Below, piece after piece: positions 37,711-47,500 of a stretch of 64,000 bases of DNA; positions within the stretch are counted from its first letter, which is position 1, and each line of letters opens with the position of its first letter. A program made the translations under genes and the position numbers. Where the stretch lies: the NCBI RefSeq assembly GCF_001314995.1, contig NZ_CP012938.1:5704001-5768000 (forward strand), written 5' to 3'. Origin of the DNA: Bacteroides ovatus. GTDB lineage: Bacteria; Bacteroidota; Bacteroidia; Bacteroidales; Bacteroidaceae. The notes below the pieces were generated by a model. That model was not told where the DNA came from and did no database searches. It saw nothing but the letters and a program-made list of their open reading frames with translations.

Positions 37711-39345
37711 TTATTTCAAATACTCTTTTAATGGACAATCGGTCTTTTTCAACCCTTTAGCAATGCTTTTCGCATTCATGTGCGCTCCTTTCAAGGAAGT
37801 GTGCGTATGATCATGATTATAGTAGGTAATCGCTTTCTTGATACCAACCTTTTCCAATTTATCGGCACTAATTTTATTTAAATCAATGAAATAAGCCCCG
37901 GTAGCTTCAGCTGCTTCACGTGTCCATTTACCGAAAGACTCTGTGTTGCGTTCTATCTTTCCCTCTTTCCATTTGTTGCGTGGAGTATGGCTTAAAACGA
38001 TGGGAATGGCGCCTTTCTCCTGAACGTCCATGATGAACTTCCGAAGATACCAGCCAAACGTATAAATAACCTGATACTTACTGGTCTTTTCCATTAAAAA
38101 TACTTTGCTCTCGTCACCGGAACCACGTAATTCGGCACGGGCCTTTCCTACATTAATATCTCCTGCATCATTATGTCCGAACTGAATCAGAACGAAGTCT
38201 CCCGGTTGCAAAGCATTATATACCTTATCCCAACGACCTTCGTCCAGGAAAGTGCGGGCACTGCGTCCTGCCATGGCACGGTTTTCTACAGATATTTTAT
38301 TCAGATTGAACTCGTCGGCGATTACGCTTCCCCAACCCCACATACCATTTTTGTCTTTATCCTCATTTCGGACCGTACTGTCTCCGATGGTAAACAATAC
38401 CGGACGTCCATCTTTACGGCTGGAACCTGTTACAGTATCTTTCTCAATGGGCTTTAGATAATTGGCCAATTCCAGTCCCTCATAAGCACGTATTCCATCC
38501 GCAGCAGATTCCGCATTGACTTTAGCACCGAAAGCACTTGTGTGTATACGGTCGATGTAGAACATATATTTCACCTTATTCTTACCGAACTTCTCGAATT
38601 TGCGGGCACTGATATCATTCAAATCAATAAAAGGAACCCCCTGTTCTTCGGCTACTTGCTTTGCCCACAATCCGAAAGTCTTGTTGACACGTGTGATGAT
38701 GGTGCTGTCTTTATCTTCCCAGGCATTGCGGGGAGTAAGCGAGAATAGGATCGGATGAGCACCTTTTGCTTTTACATCCTGAATAAAACGGCGCATATAT
38801 TCCCCGTATGTATATACGGTTTCTTTCACTCCGGTCTCTTTGATGGTTACGTTCAGCGTATCTTTGCCGATTCCCGGAATAGAGGCGCGGGCACGTCCGC
38901 TGTCATAAGGACCATTGTCATTGTGTCCCAATTCGATGATAACCCAGTCTCCGGGGCGTACACCTTTGATTACATCCGGCCAAAGACGGTTGTAGAAAGT
39001 ACGGCTGCTGGTACCTCCCAACGCATGATTCTCAACAGTAATCCGGTTGGAATCGAAATATTCACCAGCAAAATAGCCCCATCCCCATTGTCCGTTGTTG
39101 CCATTGCCTAAAGTTCCGGTACGCATGGTCGAATTACCTACCAGAAACAGAACAGGGTTGTCACCTTTCCGGCTGGAACCGGCTTCCGGTCGCGAGGTAC
39201 GTGCTTTATTCAGGCTATCCAGCGTGTTGTCAACCACCTGATTGACATCTGCCATGGGAGCGGAAACTTTATTTTGCGCTTGCAGTTGCAAACTGAACGT
39301 AATGGCTGTCAGCCAACATATATACGGGAATAATTTGTTTTTCAT
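37711..39345 (-). CDS. Tandem two-domain SGNH rhamnogalacturonan acetylesterase (CE12-like)
   Basis: Removes acetyl groups from galacturonic acid in RG-I, as known for the CE12/RhgT group. Start chosen at 39345 (MKNKLFPYICWLTAITF), which begins the signal peptide; an in-frame ATG at 39372 would add nine charged residues in front. Two SGNH units follow. Unit 1 (about 60-270): LVGNSTMRTG, ENHALGGTSSRTF, ELGHNDNG, DRIHTSAFG. Unit 2 (about 310-540): TIGDSTVRNE, ENRAMAGRSARTF, QFGHNDAGD, DHTHTSLKG. Both units keep Ser and the Asp/His pair; in unit 1 the Asp of GDS is Asn. It follows GH105 on the minus strand after a hairpin, so the two are probably one operon. Duplicated domains in one chain are an unusual form. 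Confidence 0.88.
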   Translation of the reverse strand: MKNKLFPYICWLTAITFSLQLQAQNKVSAPMADVNQVVDNTLDSLNKARTSRPEAGSSRKGDNPVLFLVGNSTMRTGTLGNGNNGQWGWGYFAGEYFDSNRITVENHALGGTSSRTFYNRLWPDVIKGVRPGDWVIIELGHNDNGPYDSGRARASIPGIGKDTLNVTIKETGVKETVYTYGEYMRRFIQDVKAKGAHPILFSLTPRNAWEDKDSTIITRVNKTFGLWAKQVAEEQGVPFIDLNDISARKFEKFGKNKVKYMFYIDRIHTSAFGAKVNAESAADGIRAYEGLELANYLKPIEKDTVTGSSRKDGRPVLFTIGDSTVRNEDKDKNGMWGWGSVIADEFNLNKISVENRAMAGRSARTFLDEGRWDKVYNALQPGDFVLIQFGHNDAGDINVGKARAELRGSGDESKVFLMEKTSKYQVIYTFGWYLRKFIMDVQEKGAIPIVLSHTPRNKWKEGKIERNTESFGKWTREAAEATGAYFIDLNKISADKLEKVGIKKAITYYNHDHTHTSLKGAHMNAKSIAKGLKKTDCPLKEYLK

Positions 39346-39365
39346 GAATCTGTTTTCTTTGAAAT

Positions 39366-39400
39366 CCCTCACTGACCGGTGTCTAAACAGTCAGTGAGGG
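39366..39400 (-). terminator. Hairpin between GH105 and CE12 genes
   Basis: CCCTCACTGAC pairs perfectly with GTCAGTGAGGG over a 13-nt loop. No T-run follows on the minus strand, so within this operon it more likely tunes mRNA stability or gives partial termination before CE12. Confidence 0.55.
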
Positions 39401-39474
39401 AACTAGCTACTAACTAACCTCTAACTAAACCTAATGAATGATTATCTTTAAACCTAATGAAAAAACTGTGTATG

Positions 39475-40617
39475 TTATTTTAATTTATAAACTTCTGTTC
39501 CGGCAAGCAGGAAACAACCGACTCCGTAGTCTTCAAAGTCGGGCACACTCTTATAAGTAACCGGCTGTCCGTCTTTAGGCTCTTTGCCTGTTCCCTGCAC
39601 ATATCCCAGGAATCCGTTCGGATGTACGGCATCTTTCACCATAGCGTTCCATGCTTTTAAAAGGACGGGAAGATACTCTTTACGGTCGAGCAATCCGTTG
39701 CGGACTCCCCAAGCCATACCATAAACAAATAAGGCTGTACCGGAAGTCTCTTTTCCTCCGAAGTTCGTCGGGTCGTGAAGACTGACATTCCAGAAACCAT
39801 CTTCACGCTGACATTTCTTCAAAGCCTTGCTCATGGTCAGGAAATCATTGATATAGTCCTGACGGTGTTTCTCATCAGAAGGAATCTCATCCAATACACG
39901 TACCAAGGCAGCATATACCCATCCGTTTCCACGACTCCAATAGCAATCTTCGCCATTCGGCTCTTTATATGGAGGATTAAAATCCTGATCGCGCCACCAC
40001 AGGCCGTCTTTGGGGTTGAACATACCCGTTTTATCGTGTTGGCTGCGTGTGTAGTAGTACATATCCCACATCTTATCGTAGTATTTCTGTTCTCCGGTCA
40101 TCTTTCCGAATTTAGCGAAGATAGGCATTGCCATTTGCACAGCATCAATCCACCACCAGTCGTTCACCTGCGGGGTGTTCACCACCATATCGATACTTGC
40201 TTTGATATTCCGAATCATGTTCGGGTCTGACGGGCAGATTTTATAGATATCAATGTACGCCTGTCCGCAACAATGGTCGTCCGCATTACGGGTAGTATTG
40301 CCGTTGCGCATTCCCCATTTGTGGAAATCGGCCCAGTCGTAAGTATACTTATAATAATCCTCACGCGGATAAATAGAATAGAGAGCCATCAATCCTTCAT
40401 AATATACACCACGCGTCCATATATTGCTGGGACGTACACGACCGTAAAAACTGGGAGTAGTGTAATCGGCATACTTTTTCATAAAGTAGTCATTAACCTT
40501 TATGATATTCTCTAAAGTCTCTTTTTGTGTCGGGAGTTCTTGTGCTGCGACCGTATGGACTGGTATCAGACAAGAAAGAAGCAATCCTGTAAAGAGTAAG
40601 AATAGTGGTTTCTTCAT
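39475..40617 (-). CDS. GH105-type unsaturated uronyl hydrolase (copy A)
   Basis: Removes the 4,5-unsaturated galacturonic acid left at the end of oligosaccharides by RG lyases. The start at 40617 (MKKPLFLLFTGLLLSCLIPV) gives a signal peptide; the reading frame extends to 40713 but with no signal. Alpha/alpha-barrel motifs: RPSNIWTRGVYYEGLMALY, NDWWWIDAVQMAMPIF (catalytic-type Asp), CYWSRGNGWVYAALVRVL, and a late GYVQGTGKEP. The mature protein differs from the copy at 49966-51102 at only about a dozen positions, while the signal peptides are unrelated in sequence. Transcribed from a promoter with the shared operator core. Periplasmic location predicted. Confidence 0.9.
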   Translation of the reverse strand: MKKPLFLLFTGLLLSCLIPVHTVAAQELPTQKETLENIIKVNDYFMKKYADYTTPSFYGRVRPSNIWTRGVYYEGLMALYSIYPREDYYKYTYDWADFHKWGMRNGNTTRNADDHCCGQAYIDIYKICPSDPNMIRNIKASIDMVVNTPQVNDWWWIDAVQMAMPIFAKFGKMTGEQKYYDKMWDMYYYTRSQHDKTGMFNPKDGLWWRDQDFNPPYKEPNGEDCYWSRGNGWVYAALVRVLDEIPSDEKHRQDYINDFLTMSKALKKCQREDGFWNVSLHDPTNFGGKETSGTALFVYGMAWGVRNGLLDRKEYLPVLLKAWNAMVKDAVHPNGFLGYVQGTGKEPKDGQPVTYKSVPDFEDYGVGCFLLAGTEVYKLK

Positions 40618-40667
40618 GGTACAATAGTTCTGTTTTATTAATTTGCTGTTTATACTAATTTCTATGG

Positions 40668-40710
40668 CAAAGGTAAGAGACGTTCTTTTCTTTTTCAATG
40701 GATTTCCGTG
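40668..40710 (-). promoter_or_regulatory. Promoter with candidate HTCS operator, GH105-CE12 operon
   Basis: On the minus strand: operator-like core with ATCCATTGAA (40694-40703 region), 24 nt, then TACCTTTG (40675-40668). An ACGTCT hexamer lies just before the -7 box, as it does at the 51.2-kb promoter. The core matches the consensus less well (about 10 of 17 positions) than at the other sites, but the spacing is identical. Confidence 0.6.
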
Positions 40711-40790
40711 CAAATGTCTTTAAATTCGTTCACGAGACGACAGAAAATAGTGTTAAAAGTACGTCTAATGATGATTTCTACATATATCTG

Positions 40791-40833
40791 TACAATATTC
40801 TATTTTATCAATGGGCTGCGTCCTTTACTTTTG
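40791..40833 (+). promoter_or_regulatory. Promoter with candidate HTCS operator, PL11-GH105-RhaM operon
   Basis: Core TACAATATTCTATTTTA (40791-40807), 24 nt from its reference base (40801), then TACTTTTG (40826-40833). Only three of 17 positions differ from the core upstream of the deacetylase gene. It is divergent from the GH105-CE12 promoter, so one intergenic region of 244 nt drives both operons. Confidence 0.75.
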
Positions 40834-40861
40834 TGTTGTAATTTGATTAATCGATAAAACT

Positions 40862-42703
40862 ATGAAGTGCATAACTCTTTTTTTTAGTTTCTGCCTGATA
40901 GCTATCTTCTCGATAGCCCAGCCAAACTATGACTTTTCGAAGTTGAAACGCGAACGTCTGGGACGTGGTGTAATTGCTATCCGAGAGAATCCGTCTACTG
41001 TGGCTGTTTCCTGGCGTTATTTGTCTTCCGACCCGATGAATGAATCTTTTGATATTTATAGGAACGATGAAAAGATAAACAAACACCCGTTGAAGGATGC
41101 CACTTTCTTTCAGGATGCCTATGCAGGGACAGAATCTGTACTTTATACCGTGAAAGCAAGGGAAGGTAAAACGGAAAGTAGCTATCAATTACCGGCAAAT
41201 GCCCCATTGGGTTATCTGAATATTCCGTTGAACCGCCCCGAAGATGGTACGACTCCGTCAGGGCAAAACTATTTTTATGCTCCGAATGATGCCAGTATCG
41301 GTGACGTGGACGGTGATGGCGAATATGAGATTATTCTGAAATGGGACCCGAGTAATGCACATGATAATTCACATGACGGCTATACGGGAGAAGTATATGT
41401 TGATTGCTATAAGTTGAGCGGAAAACTATTATGGCGTATTAATCTGGGACGTAACATACGTGCCGGTGCACACTACACCCAGTTTATGGTGTTCGATTTC
41501 GATGGTGACGGCAAAGCGGAAGTAGTGATGAAGACCGCGGACGGAACGGTGGATGGAACAGGAAAAGTGATTGGGGATGCGCAGGCTGACTATCGGAATG
41601 AACAAGGACGTATCCTGACCGGACCGGAATATCTGACAGTTTTTAACGGATTGACAGGAGAAGCGATGCAAACAATTGATTATGTGCCCGTAAGAGGAGA
41701 CTTGATGGGTTGGGGAGACAGTCGTGGTAATCGCAGCGACCGTTTTCTGGCCTGCGTTGCCTATCTCGACGGCATACACCCAAGCGTAGTGATGTGTCGT
41801 GGATATTATACACGTACTGTTTTGGCTGCTTTTGACTGGGATGGAAAGGAGCTGAAACAACGTTGGGTATTCGACAGTAATAATCCCGGTTGTAAAGATT
41901 ATGCCGGACAAGGAAACCATAACCTGCGGGTAGGTGACGTGGACGGTGACGGATGCGATGAGATCATCTACGGTTCATGCGCCATAGACCATAACGGTAA
42001 AGGACTCTACACCACGAAAATGGGACACGGCGATGCCATTCATCTGACTCATTTCGACCCCTCTCGTAAAGGGCTGCAAGTATGGGATTGTCATGAAAAT
42101 AAACGTGATGGTTCTACCTATCGGGATGCAGCTACCGGAGAAGTTCTATTTCAGATTAAAGACAATACAGATGTAGGGCGTTGTATGGCAGCTGATATTG
42201 ACCCGACTCAACCGGGCGTTGAAATGTGGTCTGTTGCTTCCGGAGGAATAAGGAATGTGAAAGGAGAGGTGGTAAAAGACCGGGTAAGAGGTTTATCCTG
42301 TAATATGGCTGTTTGGTGGGATGGAGATTTGTTGCGTGAATTGTTGGATAGAAATATGGTCAGCAAATATAATTGGGAAAAAGGAGTGTGTGAGCGCATA
42401 GCCATTTTTGAGGGAACTCTTTCCAATAATGGAACCAAAGCGAATCCTTGCCTTCAGGGAGATATCGTAGGTGACTGGCGCGAAGAAATACTGATGCGTA
42501 CAGCTGATAATACAGCTTTACGGCTTTACGTCTCCACTATTCCTACCGACTATCGTTTTCATACTTTCCTCGAAGATCCGATTTATCGTATAAGTATCGC
42601 TACCCAGAATGTGGCTTATAATCAGCCTACACAGCCCGGATTCTATTTCGGACCGGAGCTTCAGGGCACTGTATTCAGAGGATGTAAAATACCTAAAAAA
42701 TAG
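40862..42703 (+). CDS. PL11 rhamnogalacturonan lyase, periplasmic form
   Basis: Second PL11 (613 aa), cleaving the RG-I backbone by beta-elimination. It has an ordinary signal peptide (CLIAIFSIAQ) with no lipobox, so it is predicted to be periplasmic and to act on imported oligosaccharides. Motifs: NPSTVAVSWRYLSSDPMNES, IGDVDGDGEYEIILKWDPSN, FDFDGDGKAEVVMKTADGT, VGDVDGDGCDEIIYGSCAID, and the C-terminal ISIATQNVAYNQPTQPG. Only 3 nt separate it from the next GH105 gene, so they are translated together. An exo mode is plausible for such periplasmic members, but cannot be read directly. Confidence 0.93.
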   Translation: MKCITLFFSFCLIAIFSIAQPNYDFSKLKRERLGRGVIAIRENPSTVAVSWRYLSSDPMNESFDIYRNDEKINKHPLKDATFFQDAYAGTESVLYTVKAREGKTESSYQLPANAPLGYLNIPLNRPEDGTTPSGQNYFYAPNDASIGDVDGDGEYEIILKWDPSNAHDNSHDGYTGEVYVDCYKLSGKLLWRINLGRNIRAGAHYTQFMVFDFDGDGKAEVVMKTADGTVDGTGKVIGDAQADYRNEQGRILTGPEYLTVFNGLTGEAMQTIDYVPVRGDLMGWGDSRGNRSDRFLACVAYLDGIHPSVVMCRGYYTRTVLAAFDWDGKELKQRWVFDSNNPGCKDYAGQGNHNLRVGDVDGDGCDEIIYGSCAIDHNGKGLYTTKMGHGDAIHLTHFDPSRKGLQVWDCHENKRDGSTYRDAATGEVLFQIKDNTDVGRCMAADIDPTQPGVEMWSVASGGIRNVKGEVVKDRVRGLSCNMAVWWDGDLLRELLDRNMVSKYNWEKGVCERIAIFEGTLSNNGTKANPCLQGDIVGDWREEILMRTADNTALRLYVSTIPTDYRFHTFLEDPIYRISIATQNVAYNQPTQPGFYFGPELQGTVFRGCKIPKK

Positions 42704-42706
42704 ATT

Positions 42707-44116
42707 ATGAATATTCGTATCATAACCATTGCTTTATTGCTGGCAACTTTGCCGGTTAGTGCACAGAAAAAGAAAACGGTAGTGAATGATTCAAATACTC
42801 CTTTGCATTTGCTGCAACCTGCTTATCAGGGCACTTATGGTGACCTGACACCCGGGCAGGTCAAGAAAGATATAGATCGTGTATTTGCTTATATTGATAA
42901 GGAGACTCCGGCACGCGTGGTAGATAAGAACACAGGTAAACTGATTACCGACTACACCACGATGGGAGAGGAAGCGCAACTGGAACGTGGTGCTTTCCGT
43001 CTGGCAAGTTACGAATGGGGAGTAACCTATTCAGCCTTGATAGCAGCTGCCGAAGCCACGGGCGATCAACGTTACATGGACTATGTGCAGAACCGTTTCC
43101 GCTTTCTGGCGGAAGTGGCGCCTCATTTTAAACGTGTGTACGAAGAGAAAGGTACAACAGACCCTCAACTGCTGCAAATCCTCACTCCTCATGCCCTGGA
43201 TGATGCCGGGGCTGTGTGTGCAGCGATGGTGAAAGTCCGTGTGAAAGACCGCTCACTTCCTGTAGACGGATTAATTGAGAACTATTTTGATTTTATTCAG
43301 AATAAAGAATACCGGTTGGCAGATGGTACTTTTGCCCGCAATCGTCCGCAACATAATACACTTTGGCTGGATGATATGTTTATGGGTATTCCGGCAGTAG
43401 CACAAATGAGTTATTATGACAAGGAGCAAAAAGATAAATATCTGGCAGAAGCGGTGAGACAATTCCTGCAATTTGCCGACCGAATGTTTATCCCTGAAAA
43501 AGGATTGTATCGTCATGGATGGGTAGAAAGCAGTACCGATCATCCTGCCTTTTGTTGGGCGCGTGCCAATGGGTGGGCTATGCTGACAGCATGCGAATTG
43601 CTCGATGTATTGCCGGAAGATTACCCCCAACGTGCGAAAGTGATGGATTATTTCCGGGCTCATGTACGCGGAGTGACTGCCTTGCAAAGTGGAGAAGGGC
43701 TTTGGCATCAATTGCTCGACCGGAATGATTCTTATCTGGAGACGTCTGCTACGGCTATTTACGTATACTGTTTGGCGCATGCTATCAATAAAGGCTGGAT
43801 TGATGCCATTGCTTATGGACCTGTCGCTCATTTGGGATGGCATGCCGTGGCCGGTAAGATCAATGCGGAAGGTCAGGTGGAAGGCACTTGTGTGGGTACG
43901 GGGATGGCTTTCGATCCTGCTTTTTATTACTATCGTCCGGTCAATGTATATGCGGCACATGGATACGGACCAGTGCTTTGGGCAGGTGCGGAAATGATCT
44001 CTCTATTGAAGAATCAGTACCCGCAGATGAATGACAGTGCCGTTCAGTATTATCAGGTGAAACAGAAGACGACTGCACCTATTTTTGCCATCGATACAGA
44101 AGAAAAGAAAGATTAA
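42707..44116 (+). CDS. GH105 unsaturated rhamnogalacturonyl hydrolase (long type, 469 aa)
   Basis: Hydrolyses unsaturated rhamnogalacturonyl ends produced by the PL11 lyases. Signal peptide ends near PVSAQ (residue 19). Glycosyl hydrolase 88/105 barrel motifs: ERGAFRLASYEWGVTYSALI, PQHNTLWLDDMFMGIPAVAQ (catalytic-type Asp), HPAFCWARANGWAMLTACEL, LETSATAIYVYCLAHAINKG. It is a different subtype from the two 378-380 aa GH105 proteins in the window and has extra C-terminal residues ending in a charged DTEEKKD tail. Placed between the periplasmic PL11 (3 nt) and rhamnose mutarotase (18 nt), matching the order lyase, unsaturated-sugar hydrolase, rhamnose metabolism. Confidence 0.9.
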   Translation: MNIRIITIALLLATLPVSAQKKKTVVNDSNTPLHLLQPAYQGTYGDLTPGQVKKDIDRVFAYIDKETPARVVDKNTGKLITDYTTMGEEAQLERGAFRLASYEWGVTYSALIAAAEATGDQRYMDYVQNRFRFLAEVAPHFKRVYEEKGTTDPQLLQILTPHALDDAGAVCAAMVKVRVKDRSLPVDGLIENYFDFIQNKEYRLADGTFARNRPQHNTLWLDDMFMGIPAVAQMSYYDKEQKDKYLAEAVRQFLQFADRMFIPEKGLYRHGWVESSTDHPAFCWARANGWAMLTACELLDVLPEDYPQRAKVMDYFRAHVRGVTALQSGEGLWHQLLDRNDSYLETSATAIYVYCLAHAINKGWIDAIAYGPVAHLGWHAVAGKINAEGQVEGTCVGTGMAFDPAFYYYRPVNVYAAHGYGPVLWAGAEMISLLKNQYPQMNDSAVQYYQVKQKTTAPIFAIDTEEKKD

Positions 44117-44134
44117 CTTTAAATAGATAGAACC

Positions 44135-44449
44135 ATGAAACGAGAAGCTTTTAAAATGTATTTAAAACCCGGATGTGAAGCTGAATATGAGAAAAGACAC
44201 GCTGCCATCTGGCCTGAATTGAAAGCATTGCTTTCCAAAAACGGAGTGTCGGACTATTCGATTTATTGGGATAAGGAGACCAATATCCTGTTTGCTTTCC
44301 AGAAAACGGAAGGTGAGGCCGGTTCGCAGGACTTGGGTAATACGGAGATTGTGCAGAAATGGTGGGACTATATGGCGGATATCATGGAAGTGAATCCGGA
44401 CAACTCACCGGTGTCCATTCCTTTGCCGGAAGTATTCCACATGGATTGA
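44135..44449 (+). CDS. rhaM: L-rhamnose mutarotase
   Basis: Interconverts alpha- and beta-L-rhamnose so that rhamnose isomerase can use it. At 104 aa it has normal RhaM length and no signal, so it is cytoplasmic. Recognisable motifs: EYEKRHAAIWPELKALL with the catalytic H22, SDYSIYWDKETNILFAF, QKWWDYMADIMEVNPDNSP, and the end LPEVFHMD. Its presence at the end of the PL11-GH105 operon directly supports rhamnose, hence RG-I, as product. Rhamnose isomerase and kinase genes are not in the window. Confidence 0.95.
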   Translation: MKREAFKMYLKPGCEAEYEKRHAAIWPELKALLSKNGVSDYSIYWDKETNILFAFQKTEGEAGSQDLGNTEIVQKWWDYMADIMEVNPDNSPVSIPLPEVFHMD

Positions 44450-44476
44450 TTTTTTAGTAATTAGGTGAGCCGTTTC

Positions 44477-44508
44477 TTTCATTATCTCAACTATCTTGAC
44501 TATTTTTG
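44477..44508 (+). promoter_or_regulatory. Promoter of the HTCS gene
   Basis: TTTC at 44477-44480, spacer 20, TATTTTTG at 44501-44508, 32 nt before the chosen start codon. No operator-like core is seen here, so the regulator seems not to be under its own control. Confidence 0.55.
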
Positions 44509-44539
44509 TCCAACATTTATTATTAATCTTGGAATCTAT

Positions 44540-47500
44540 ATGATGCAAAGACACCTTTTGATCTTTACCTTTCTTGTTAGTTTTGTGTTGAATGCTTATA
44601 GTGCAATTGAGCTTCGTTCTACACAAATGAGAACGAGTGACGGCCTTCCCAATAACTCTATTCGATATATTTATCAGGATAGTAAAGGTTTTTTGTGGCT
44701 GGCTACCTTGAACGGGTTAAGTCGTTATGATGGCAACTCTTTTCTCACTTTCCGTCCGGAAATCGGTGATGAGGTATCTTTGGCAGACAACCGTATTTAC
44801 GATCTGACAGAAGATAAAGATGGTTTTTTGTGGATTTCTACTACACCTGAATTATATAGTTGCTATGATTTGCAACGTGCCCGTTTTGTGGACTATACCG
44901 GTTGTGGCGAGTTAAGGCAGAATTATTCAACGGTTTTTGTCGCTGCTAACGGAGATGTCTGGCTTTCCCATTCGGGAAATGGCTGCCGGAAGATGGTACA
45001 TCAGAAAAATGGTGAGATGACATCTACCGTATTCAGGACCGAACGTGGAAATCTGCCGGATAACCGGGTGAAATTTGTGAATGAGGATGCCAGTGGCCGT
45101 ATCTGGATCGGCACTCAATGCGGACTGGTTTCTGTCTCCAACGGACAATATCGGATAGAAGACCGATTAATCCACTTCACTTCTTCGCTGTCCTATAAGG
45201 ACGATATGTATTTCCTTACAGCAGATGGAGATATCTATTATTATCAGGAGGCTACTCAAAAGATGCAAAAGTTGGCTTCTCTTGCCACTGTGGCAGGGGC
45301 GACATCGCCAACCGGAAATTTCCTGTTGAAAGATAAGTGGGTGATCCTGACTACTACCGGAGTATATACTTATAAGTTTGCTACCGGAGAGATGGCCGCA
45401 GATCCTCGTTTGAATATTAAAAAGGGAGAATTGATACGTGATAATCGTGGAGATTATTGGATATACAATCATACGGGACGGCTTACATACGTGCTTGCCG
45501 AAACCGGAGAGAGTAAGGATTTCCAGTTGATTCCCCAGGATAAGATAAGTTATATCGACTTTGAACGTTATCATATCGTCCATGATTCTCGGGGAATTAT
45601 TTGGATTTCGACCTATGGAAATGGGCTTTTCGCTTATAATACCGCCGAAGATAAACTGGAGCATTTTGTGGCGAACATTAATGACCAGAGTCATATCAGT
45701 TCGGATTTCCTGCAATATGTGATGGAAGATCGTGCCGGTGGCATCTGGGTAGCTTCGGAATATTCAGGCTTGTCCCGTATTTCCGTATTGAATGAAGGAA
45801 CTTCCCGTATCTATCCCGAATCCCGTGATTTGTTCGACCGGTCGAACACCATCCGTATGCTTACCAGAATGTCTAATGGGGATATCTGTGTAGGTACGCG
45901 TAAGGGGGGATTATACACCTTTGATTCGAGCCTTCATTCGAAAATGACCAATCAATATTTCCATTCTAATATCTATGCTCTCACCGAAGACAAACAGGGA
46001 CGAATGTGGATGGGAACTCGTGGAAATGGTCTCAAAGTGGGGGACACCTGGTATTATAATAATCCTTCTGATTTGACAGCCTTATCCGATAATAACGTTT
46101 TTGCCATTTATCGCGACCGTAAAGACCGCATGTGGATAGGAACATTTGGCGGTGGGCTGGAACTGGCTGAACCTACTCCCGACGGTAAATATAAATTCCG
46201 TCATTTCTTCCAGCAAACATTCGGGATGAGAATGGTGCGTGTGATAGAAGAAGACGCAAATGGGATGGTGTGGGTAGGAACCAGTGAGGGTATTTGTATT
46301 TTTCATCCGGATTCATTGATTGCAGATGCTGATAATTATCATCTTTTCAGTTATACAAACGGAAAGTTTTGCAGTAATGAAATCAAGTGTATCTATCGGG
46401 ATACGGAAGGGCGGATGTGGATTGGTACGTCCGGTTCGGGACTGAATCTTTGTGAGCCGCAGGATAACTATTGCTCTTTGAAATATGAACATTACGGAAC
46501 TTCCGAAGGATTGGTTAACGATGTAATCCAGTCTATTCTGGGAGATAAAAAGGGGAATCTCTGGGTTGCCACCGAATATGGTATTTCCAAATTTAATCCG
46601 GCTACCCATTCTTTTGAAAACTATTTCTTTTCTTCCTATACATTGGGAAATGTGTATAGTGAGAATAGTGCCTGTATGCGCGAAGATGGAAAACTGCTTT
46701 TTGGCACAAACTACGGATTAATAGTGATCGATCCTGAAAAGATACAGGATAACGAAACTTTCTCCCCGGTTGTTTTCACGGATTTATATGTCAATGGAAC
46801 CCAGATGAATCCGCAGATGGAGGACTCTCCGTTAAAGCAATCGTTGGCTTATTCGGACGAAATAACCCTAAAGTTTTTTCAGAACTCATTCTTGATAGAT
46901 TTCTCTACTTTTGATTATTCGGATAGCGGCCATACCAAATATATGTATTGGCTGGAAAATTACGATCAGGGATGGAGTGCTCCTTCTCCTCTGAATTTTG
47001 CTTCGTTTAAGTATCTTAATCCGGGAACTTATATACTTCACGTCAAGTCGAGCAATGGATCAGGTGTTTGGAATGATAGCGAGACTACACTGAAAATTGT
47101 AATTGTCCCTCCATTCTGGAAAACGACTTGGGCAATGCTGGGTTATGTGCTGTTATTAATCATAGCCTTGTACTTTGCTTTCCGTATCGTTCGTAACTTT
47201 AACGGCTTGCGTAACCGCATCAATGTAGAAAAGCAGTTGACAGAATATAAACTGGTGTTTTTTACCAATATCTCTCATGAATTCCGTACTCCGCTTACCT
47301 TGATTCAGGGAGCATTGGAGAAGATTCAACGTGTGACTGATATCCCGCGTGAATTGATATATCCGCTGAAAACAATGGATAAGAGCACGCAGCGTATGTT
47401 GAGGCTTATCAATCAGTTGCTGGAATTTAGAAAGATGCAGAATAATAAGCTGGCACTCTCTTTAGAGGAAACGGATGTCATCTCTTTCCTTTATGAAATA

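Noticed and set aside
37542-37760. 72-codon plus-strand frame in the gap before CE12
   Set aside because: Overlaps the CE12 3' end, is rich in unusual residues for the region and has no similarity I can name.
39775-40230. 151-codon frame opposite GH105 copy A, with a near twin (50347-50802) opposite copy B
   Set aside because: Conserved only because the two GH105 genes are nearly identical; no independent start signal or domain.
44465-44539. GTG-started N-terminal extension of the HTCS
   Set aside because: It overlaps the likely promoter (TATTTTTG at 44501) and would hide a good signal peptide starting at 44540.
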